This document shows, piece after piece, positions 5,822 to 11,339 of a stretch of 11,339 nt of DNA. Both the position numbers and the translations under genes were made by a program. The DNA is from Gammaproteobacteria bacterium (lineage in GTDB: Bacteria > Pseudomonadota > Gammaproteobacteria > Pseudomonadales > Pseudohongiellaceae): the NCBI GenBank assembly GCA_016762995.1, contig JAESUT010000143.1:1760-13098 (forward strand), read 5' to 3'. The notes under the pieces were generated by a model, which saw nothing but the letters and a program-made list of their open reading frames with translations, did no database searches and was not told the origin of the DNA. Position 1 is the first letter of the stretch. Every line of letters starts with the position of its first letter.

Positions 5822-6882
5822 CAGACTTTACTTCCGCTGGCTGTTTCAATTTCATCATCATCATCGCTATCGCTGATTCTTGCTTTACCCGCGAGTGACA
5901 TCCACGGAATAGAGAATAAGGCGAGCAGAAAGCTGATCATTACGGCTGACCCAAGGGGCCAGTAGAATAAAACTCTAGTAGGTCTATAGGTCTGCTCGTC
6001 CTGCTCGATGGCCTCGAGTTGGTCCAGTTCTTCGTAGATGTCTACAAGGTCGTTCACGTCACGGGCTCGAAAATAGCGTCCACCGGTCGATTCTGCGATC
6101 TGTGTGAGCACAGCTTCGTCCAATTCTGCCGATGGATTGATCGCTCTAGCACCAAAGAAGGTGCGCTGTACGACCTGGTCGGCGCCGATACCGATAGTAT
6201 AAATCTTAATGTTCTCTGTCTGCGCTAGCCTGCCTGCCTGTTCTGGCGAAACGGCACCGGCATTGTTCACGCCATCGGTCAATAGTATCAGCACTCGGCT
6301 GTTCTCCGGCCTCGTGCGTAAATGGATGACACCTAGCCCGATTGCGTCGCCGATTGCAGTGGCGGATTCTTCTATAATGCCGATCTCAGCCTCGGCCAAT
6401 AGTGTGCCCACGGTTTCTCGGTCAAAGGTGAGGGGTGCCTGAATATAGGCATGGGCGGCAAATAGGATTAGACCGAGCCGGTCGCCTTCGCGGCGCTCTA
6501 CGAAGTCACCTACAACAGCCTTCACGACATCAATGCGCGAGGCCTGTCTATTTCCTACCACCATGTCTTGAGCCTCCATGCTGCCGGAGATGTCGACAGA
6601 TAGCATCAGATCGCGCCCTGTAGAGGGTAGCTGCACGGGCTCTCCTAGCCACTGTGGTCGGCTAGAGGCAATTACCACGAGCAACCAAATTGCGCTGCAG
6701 CAGATTAGATTTAATAACCTACCGGACGTCATGCTTTCGTTGTCTGACTGCAAGCGGCTAAGGGTGCTGAAGAAGGGTACATACAGCGCCGCATCTTGGC
6801 GTGGAGCACGCGCGAACAGCTTGTAGATGATTAGCGGCAGCGGCAGCGCCAGAAATACATAGGGCCAAGTAAATTCAAGCAT
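5821..6882 (-). CDS. batA: BatA-like VWA-domain membrane protein
   Basis: This 353-residue protein has hydrophobic segments at about 5–22 and 57–74, then a VWA domain and a C-terminal membrane helix at about 306–326. The metal-ion-dependent adhesion site is complete by motif: DISGS at 97–101, Thr175 in SATAIGD, and Asp203 in LTDG. The acidic end (SDSDDDDE) faces the cytoplasm by prediction. Proteins of this family pair with a MoxR ATPase and a second VWA protein; all are present here. The gene overlaps the end of the DUF4381 gene by 8 nt. AAGGA lies 10 nt before the ATG, and the stop overlaps the next ATG (TGATG). The intact metal site suggests it is the ligand-binding member, while the fusion protein downstream adds the TPR scaffold. 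Confidence 0.93.
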   Translation of the reverse strand: MLEFTWPYVFLALPLPLIIYKLFARAPRQDAALYVPFFSTLSRLQSDNESMTSGRLLNLICCSAIWLLVVIASSRPQWLGEPVQLPSTGRDLMLSVDISGSMEAQDMVVGNRQASRIDVVKAVVGDFVERREGDRLGLILFAAHAYIQAPLTFDRETVGTLLAEAEIGIIEESATAIGDAIGLGVIHLRTRPENSRVLILLTDGVNNAGAVSPEQAGRLAQTENIKIYTIGIGADQVVQRTFFGARAINPSAELDEAVLTQIAESTGGRYFRARDVNDLVDIYEELDQLEAIEQDEQTYRPTRVLFYWPLGSAVMISFLLALFSIPWMSLAGKARISDSDDDDEIETASGSKV

Positions 6883-7450
6883 CTGAGCTTAATCCTTGCG
6901 CAGAGGCGGCATTGGCTTGGGGTTCTTCGCCAGATTTTTTACGGGAGTTCGCGCTACCTTCATAGAGGCTCTCGATCCATTGCTGGCCGAAGCGCTGCAT
7001 GGCGTCGACATCTACATCGCATTGGGTCTGAAAGCGCCCGTATTGCAAGGCAGTGGCGATGTCGTCGGTCATCAAGGAAGATTCTCCTTTTTGACGGATA
7101 AAATCAACCCATGAGGCCCCGTCCAGGCTGGATGCATTGGCTTGTGGGTAGTGTACTAATGCTACGCGTCTGATCACGGTATTGAATTGATTGACGTAGT
7201 CGAGCTTGCTCTGAACGATGTTGGTTGGGGCAGCTTGCGAATAGCTGTCATAGCAGCGCTGCAGTTCGGCTACAGCGTATTGGCAGATTTTCTGCTGGCG
7301 CCGTCTATTGGCGAAGTTTCGAAACAAGATAACTAACAGAGCGAGAGCGATGGCAGCGAGAATCCACCAGCCAATAGCCGGCGGCCAGTTGCTTACCGGT
7401 TCGGGAAGGTGAATGTCGGCCAGTTGAGCTAAGAGCTCTTCGCTATCCAT
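6875..7450 (-). CDS. DUF4381 single-pass membrane protein
   Basis: The 191-residue protein starts with the family signature LLAQLADIHLPEPVSNWPPA, followed by IGWW and a membrane helix at about residues 25–46. A basic patch (NRRRQQK) and a mainly helical cytoplasmic domain come next. The last 25 residues are polar and low in complexity. DUF4381 genes are regularly found between DUF58 and VWA genes in MoxR clusters, where the protein probably anchors or adapts the complex at the membrane; its biochemical role is not known. The start at 7450 lies inside the end of the DUF58 gene (22-nt overlap), with GGAG 11 nt upstream, implying translational coupling. Confidence 0.9.
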   Translation of the reverse strand: MDSEELLAQLADIHLPEPVSNWPPAIGWWILAAIALALLVILFRNFANRRRQQKICQYAVAELQRCYDSYSQAAPTNIVQSKLDYVNQFNTVIRRVALVHYPQANASSLDGASWVDFIRQKGESSLMTDDIATALQYGRFQTQCDVDVDAMQRFGQQWIESLYEGSANSRKKSGEEPQANAASAQGLSSDA

Positions 7451-8409
7451 TGCCGTATCTGCTCCACGACCAATTGATTGGTCCGCATTTTAATGAGTTG
7501 AATCCTAAGCTTGTCCAATTCCGACTCGAGGCTTTGCATACGTTGCTGAAATTGTTCTTTGTAGCGATTTCGCGCCTTGTTGCTGTGGGTATTAAGGGCG
7601 CCTTTGCTCGAGCCGTCGGTGATGCTGTAGATGCCGGGTACTGGTAATGATTCCTCTAAGGCGTCATATACCATGCAGCAGACCACGTTGTTGTGCTGCG
7701 CTAACTGATTCAGATACTGCAAAGCTTTCGCATCGAGAGTCGTGAAATCGGATATTACATACAGCGTACTGCCGGGCTTGGTGATGCGCCGTATTTGACC
7801 GAGAGCGTGAGCCAGACCGGGCTTAAAGCCTGCTTCTGGTTCCCGGTGGCTCTCAGGATCTTTTACGTGCTGAAGGTCCTGATTGTAGTTGTAGATCTGG
7901 TTCAGTAAATGCAGAGCCGATCGGCGACTGCGCTTGGGCCGAACTAGGGACGAGTCCCAGTCGGAAAATACCAAGCCGCCGACTCGATCTCCATTATCGA
8001 TGGCAAGCCAACACAGCAGCGCGGCAGCTTGAGCTGCCAGAACTGACTTGAAGGCAACCTGACTGCCAAAAAACATGTTATGCGTCTGGTCGACTGCGAT
8101 GATAACGGGACGTTCCCGCTCTTCTCGGAAGACTTTGGTGAAAGGTTTGTTCGTTCTAGCGGTGACACGCCAGTCGATTAGGCGTATATCGTCGCCTGCT
8201 TGGTAGGGTCTGAACTCTTCGAAGTCGAGTCCGCGGCCACGCATCTTGGAAAGATGCAGCCCTGAAATGCCGGCAATGGAGCGGGAATGGGCCAAGTAAT
8301 CGAGATTCTTGGCCGCATGGCGCTGAATCAACAATTCTTCGAAGGAGATGACCGCTCCAGTACTTTGGTAGCGGGCGAGATGTGAGTCGCTGTGAAGCTT
8401 CGCTGACAT
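7429..8409 (-). CDS. DUF58 protein (MoxR-associated)
   Basis: At 326 residues this is a soluble DUF58 protein with no membrane segment. The diagnostic block FRPYQAGDDIRLIDWRVTAR spans residues 66–85. The flanking region folds like a VWA domain, but the first metal motif is degenerate: DQTHN (107–111) stands where DxSxS would be, while VISDF (218–222) keeps the later Asp. The C-terminal 40 residues or so are charged and heptad-like and may form a coiled coil. DUF58 proteins are encoded next to moxR in most such clusters and are presumed partners of the ATPase. The gene starts 18 nt after the moxR stop with only a weak AAGG site, so coupling to moxR translation is likely. Confidence 0.93.
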   Translation of the reverse strand: MSAKLHSDSHLARYQSTGAVISFEELLIQRHAAKNLDYLAHSRSIAGISGLHLSKMRGRGLDFEEFRPYQAGDDIRLIDWRVTARTNKPFTKVFREERERPVIIAVDQTHNMFFGSQVAFKSVLAAQAAALLCWLAIDNGDRVGGLVFSDWDSSLVRPKRSRRSALHLLNQIYNYNQDLQHVKDPESHREPEAGFKPGLAHALGQIRRITKPGSTLYVISDFTTLDAKALQYLNQLAQHNNVVCCMVYDALEESLPVPGIYSITDGSSKGALNTHSNKARNRYKEQFQQRMQSLESELDKLRIQLIKMRTNQLVVEQIRQWIAKSS

Positions 8410-8427
8410 GATTAGCCTTGCCGTCTG

Positions 8428-9387
8428 CTAGGCTGAAGGAACGCGTTCGCGAATAGTCTCAAGCACTTTGTCTGGAGTGACACCACTGGCTTCCGCCTCG
8501 AAGCTTAATAAGATGCGATGGCGCAGGCAATCGAAAAGAACTTCCTGCACATCATCTGGGCTAACAAAGTCTCTACCCTGAATCCAGGCATGTGCGCGTG
8601 CGCAGCGGTCTAGCGAGATCGTGCCGCGAGGGCTGGCGCCATATTCCAGCCAAGACGCGAGGTCTTCACCGTAATTCTCGGGTGTTCGTGTCGCCATGAT
8701 CAATTGAATTATGTATTCCTCAACCTCTGGCGCCATGTGCATGTTCAGTATTTCCAAGCGCGCGGCGAATAAGCATTCTTGAGTTACCTCATTCGGCGCC
8801 TCTGCCACGTGATTGGCTGCCTCGTTGCGAACAAGGTGTAGAATTTCGCGTTCTGCCTCGATCTTCGGGTAGTCGATCGTGACGTGCATGAGGAAACGGT
8901 CGAGTTGTGCCTCCGGAAGTGGGTAGGTACCTTCCTGCTCAATTGGATTCTGGGTCGCCATCACTAGAAACAAGGGTGGCAGCTGAAACGATTCGCGTCC
9001 AACACTGACCTGATGTTCACCCATCGCCTCTAGAAGTGCTGATTGCACTTTTGCGGGCGCGCGGTTGATTTCATCCGCCAAAACCAGATTGTGAAAAATA
9101 GGGCCCTTTTGAAAGCTGAAGGTACCGTCTTCTGGCCGATATACCTCTGTACCGGTAATATCGCTGGGCAACAAGTCGGGTGTAAATTGGATGCGGTGAA
9201 AATCACCTTCTATGGCTCGGGAAAGATCTTTAATGGCTTTGGTCTTTGCTAAGCCGGGTGCGCCCTCTACGAGTAAGTGGCCATCAGCCAGCAAGGCAAT
9301 CAATAAGCGATCAATTAGGCGCTCCTGGCCTATAATTTGAGCCGATAACCAATTTTTGAGTTCTGTTATTATTTCGTGATGGCTCAT
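8428..9387 (-). CDS. moxR: MoxR-family AAA+ ATPase
   Basis: The 319-residue protein carries every AAA+ element of the MoxR family. These are Walker A GAPGLAKT (42–49), Walker B LVLADE (101–106) followed by the family's INRAPAKVQSALLEAM, and sensor 1 Asn147 in MATQNP. The arginine-finger region is EAQLDRF (Arg164), and sensor 2 is Arg254 in ASPRGT. Full length and intact motifs indicate an active ATPase. MoxR proteins act as hexameric chaperone-like remodelers of VWA-domain partners, and four such partner genes follow in the same operon. The ATG at 9387 has a weak ribosome site. A sigma70-like promoter begins about 50 nt upstream, so this is the operon's first gene. Confidence 0.96.
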   Translation of the reverse strand: MSHHEIITELKNWLSAQIIGQERLIDRLLIALLADGHLLVEGAPGLAKTKAIKDLSRAIEGDFHRIQFTPDLLPSDITGTEVYRPEDGTFSFQKGPIFHNLVLADEINRAPAKVQSALLEAMGEHQVSVGRESFQLPPLFLVMATQNPIEQEGTYPLPEAQLDRFLMHVTIDYPKIEAEREILHLVRNEAANHVAEAPNEVTQECLFAARLEILNMHMAPEVEEYIIQLIMATRTPENYGEDLASWLEYGASPRGTISLDRCARAHAWIQGRDFVSPDDVQEVLFDCLRHRILLSFEAEASGVTPDKVLETIRERVPSA

Positions 9388-9645
9388 ATTGATAATTCTC
9401 TACTGTGTGTGCGGTGCATAAATCGAAGTCAGGGATTTTAAACGTTTTGATATGTATGTCTAGGCCGAGATTGTAGCTGAATGTGGCACCCTTTTGAGCA
9501 GGGCGGTAAATTCGATTGGAGTCATCGCAGTGGTGGAGAAAGTTAAAATAATGATGAGGCAGCAGATGGGGATGGATAAGCAAATTTTCACGATGATTCG
9601 AAGGACTTTTAGTGCTAGAGCGCGCTTTGTGCGAGGCCAGATGCT
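9388..9645. other. Divergent intergenic region between moxR and the glutamate dehydrogenase gene
   Basis: These 258 nt separate two divergent genes and should hold both promoters. A good candidate serves moxR (9435–9462). For the plus-strand gene only a TAAAAT at 9544–9549 stands out, without a matching -35 box at the right distance. Open frames that cross the region on the minus strand overlap the moxR start and show no family features, so I treat it as non-coding. Confidence 0.6.
9435..9462 (-). promoter_or_regulatory. Sigma70-like promoter for the moxR–bat–yciH operon
   Basis: On the minus strand TAGACA (complement of 9457–9462) and TAAAAT (complement of 9435–9440) are separated by 16 nt. 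Each box matches the consensus at five of six positions. Transcription would begin near 9428 and leave a 5' leader of about 40 nt before the moxR ATG. No other comparable promoter was found between the genes of the operon, most of which overlap. Confidence 0.55.
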
Positions 9646-11339
9646 ATGAGCGCAAAATACCTGCTAGGGCATGAGAAGCTCATGAAGCTCAGCAAAAGGC
9701 TGGGTAAAGATTATTCGAAGACAAATGCCGTTGATCTAGATCTATTTGTAACCCATTACTTTGCCAGCACTTCGCGTTCGGACCTGAGTGAGCGCGGCAA
9801 TGATTTGATGTATGACAATCTGAAGCAAGCTTGGGCCTTCTATCAGGATCGCAAGACTACTTCGCCCAAGATCGAGTTTCTGCACTTCGATTCCGGCACT
9901 GGGGAAGGGCAAAAGGACGAGACAAAGGACCAGCACAGCGGAACCCGCATCCTGGTGCTGCTCGATGACATGCCATTCTTGGTTGATTCGATTCGCCAGG
10001 CACTTGCGCGCTGCTCGGTAATCATTAAGTACATTAATAACTCCGTGCTCTACAGCGAGCGCAATGCGCGAGGCTCTAAAGGAGCCGGGAAACTATCAAT
10101 CATTCCGCTTAGTGTGACAGAAGGCTCGGCCAGAGAGGCCTTGATCTGCCTCGATTGTGTTCGACTCACTGTTGCTCAGAGCAGGCTTGCCGAAAAAGAG
10201 ATTCGCGAAACTTTAAAGCACGTTGCAGTAGCGGTAAATGACTACCCAGCCATGTGCAAGCAGATGTTAAGTGTAAGAGCGGCCCTTGAGATAAGCGCGG
10301 CAACGGTGCCGGCCTCGGAGGCCAGCCACAGCGAATCGCTGGAGTTTATCTCTTGGATGTTGGATAACCATTTCACGTTTCTGGGATACGAGAAATACTG
10401 CATTAATCGCAAAGCCCCTAGCCCGAGTATCGAGTTGCAGGAAAATTCACCGCTAGGTGTCTCCAAGCTTAAGAAGAACATAAAGCCAAAGATTAAGTTG
10501 TCTGATCTGTCCATGGGAGCGCGTGATTTAATCCTTAAGAAGAAAATCTGTGATTTTGCGAAGTCAGGAACTCGCTCCAAAGTGCATCGGCCAGCTTACT
10601 GTGACTATGTGCTGATAAAAGAATTCGATAGTAATGGCGAAGTCTCAGTGGAGCATCGCTTCTTGGGGCTTTATACCTCGAGCGTGTATTTTCAAGAGGT
10701 GTCAGACATTCCTTTGTTGCGGCGCAAGGTGAATGCCGTTCTGGAACAGTCTGGTTTTTCTCTGAATGGGCACAACATCAAAGATTTGATGCAGGTCATC
10801 AATGTGTTTCCGCGCGATGAATTGTTTCAAATCAGCAAGAGTCAGCTGCTACATACAGCAACTGAGATAGCTCGAATTCAAGATTTGCGAACTAGCCGTC
10901 TGTTTATTCGTCGCGACCTTTACGGCAACTTCTTTTCTTGTCTTGTGTATGTTCCCAAGGATACGTTTGCAACAAATGTTAGGCTCATAATCCAAAAACT
11001 TCTTCAGGAGAGGCTGCGGGGGGAAGAGGTGGAGTTTACGACCCATTCCTCGGAGTCGGCTTTTACTCGAATTCATTTCATCTACCGCGTGCCCCGAATA
11101 GAGACGGTGGAATACGACGCGGGTGCTATCGAAGCTGAGATGATAAGCCTCATCAAGCCGTGGGAGGAACATCTCTCGATGGCGCTAGCGGAGCAACACT
11201 CCGATGTTGGGGCTGGCAAGTTATACGCCGAATATGCCGACTGTTTTTCTCAGGCCTATAAGGAATCTTACACTGCCGCGACAGCGGTAGCCGACATCCT
11301 AGATATCGAACGTGTTATCGCGACGAAACAACTGGTGGT
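9646..11339 (+). CDS. NAD-specific glutamate dehydrogenase, large bacterial type (5' part)
   Basis: The frame is open from the ATG at 9646 to the window edge: 564 residues of a protein whose family is about 1,600 long. Landmarks in order are DDMPFLVDS at 107–115, WMLDNHFTFLGYEKY at 237–251, and the RSKVHRPAYCDY region at 310–321. These are followed by RFLGLYTSSVY at 338–348, FPRDELFQ at 388–395, RRDLYGNFFSCLVYVPKDTF at 422–441 and AYKESYTAATAVADI at 537–551. All belong to the N-terminal regulatory (ACT-like) and linker parts of this enzyme class, which oxidises L-glutamate to 2-oxoglutarate and ammonium with NAD+. The catalytic and nucleotide-binding domains lie beyond the window. The start is supported by a GAGG nine nt upstream; an in-frame stop at 9616–9618 limits any extension. 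It is divergent from the moxR operon and functionally unrelated to it. Confidence 0.93.
   Translation, partial: MSAKYLLGHEKLMKLSKRLGKDYSKTNAVDLDLFVTHYFASTSRSDLSERGNDLMYDNLKQAWAFYQDRKTTSPKIEFLHFDSGTGEGQKDETKDQHSGTRILVLLDDMPFLVDSIRQALARCSVIIKYINNSVLYSERNARGSKGAGKLSIIPLSVTEGSAREALICLDCVRLTVAQSRLAEKEIRETLKHVAVAVNDYPAMCKQMLSVRAALEISAATVPASEASHSESLEFISWMLDNHFTFLGYEKYCINRKAPSPSIELQENSPLGVSKLKKNIKPKIKLSDLSMGARDLILKKKICDFAKSGTRSKVHRPAYCDYVLIKEFDSNGEVSVEHRFLGLYTSSVYFQEVSDIPLLRRKVNAVLEQSGFSLNGHNIKDLMQVINVFPRDELFQISKSQLLHTATEIARIQDLRTSRLFIRRDLYGNFFSCLVYVPKDTFATNVRLIIQKLLQERLRGEEVEFTTHSSESAFTRIHFIYRVPRIETVEYDAGAIEAEMISLIKPWEEHLSMALAEQHSDVGAGKLYAEYADCFSQAYKESYTAATAVADILDIERVIATKQLV

Noticed and set aside
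9494..9549. Promoter for the glutamate dehydrogenase gene (TTGAGC with TAAAAT)
   Set aside because: The two boxes are 44 nt apart, far beyond the usual spacing, so they cannot form one promoter.
9311..9583. 90-residue minus-strand frame over the moxR start and intergenic region
   Set aside because: It overlaps the conserved MoxR N-terminus in another frame, includes the predicted promoter, and has no family features.
9742..10580. Minus-strand frames opposite the glutamate dehydrogenase gene
   Set aside because: The plus-strand frame is continuously open with multiple conserved family blocks; the antisense frames have none.

Overview
The window reads as an ordinary chromosomal segment of a gammaproteobacterium. 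This is inferred from protein families: a YciH-type SUI1 protein, a moxR–DUF58–DUF4381–VWA–VWA/TPR–BatD cluster, and the very large bacterial type of NAD-dependent glutamate dehydrogenase. Base composition is moderate. I saw no rRNA, tRNA, CRISPR array, prophage or intact mobile element. I cannot name a genus, though a marine lineage would fit.

Left part (1–1860). A plus-strand gene ends at 180; it is only a tail, with weak resemblance to the C-terminal DUF4129 part of TgpA-type proteins. Three small minus-strand genes follow: a Tat-exported protein of the limonene-epoxide hydrolase/SnoaL-like fold (274–738), a group 1 truncated hemoglobin (796–1155) and an unrecognised small membrane or exported peptide (1290–1463). 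Positions 1464–1875 hold no intact gene. They contain a decayed, frameshifted N-terminal fragment of an IS110-family transposase (about 1687–1860) and a 9-bp inverted repeat upstream of it.

Central part (1876–9387). A seven-gene minus-strand operon runs, in transcription order: moxR AAA+ ATPase, DUF58 protein, DUF4381 membrane protein, BatA-like VWA protein, BatB/BatC-like VWA–TPR fusion, BatD-like protein, and a yciH/SUI1 gene at the 3' end. Gaps and overlaps (+18, -22, -8, -1, -4, +23 nt) imply one transcript with translational coupling. From family knowledge, MoxR ATPases act as chaperone-like remodelers with VWA partners. The membrane VWA proteins and BatD would form an inner-membrane and periplasmic complex linked to envelope stress tolerance. 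A good sigma70-like promoter lies upstream of moxR (9435–9462).

Right part (9388–11339). After a 258-nt divergent intergenic region, a plus-strand gene starts at 9646 and runs off the window. It encodes the N-terminal 564 residues of an NAD-specific glutamate dehydrogenase of the roughly 1,600-residue bacterial class.

I found no clearly new multi-gene system. The points most worth a second look are the IS110 relic with its possible upstream guide-RNA region, the CxxC-bearing YciH as last gene of the Bat operon, the acidic linker in the VWA–TPR fusion, and the active-site substitutions in the small exported hydrolase-like protein and the hemoglobin.
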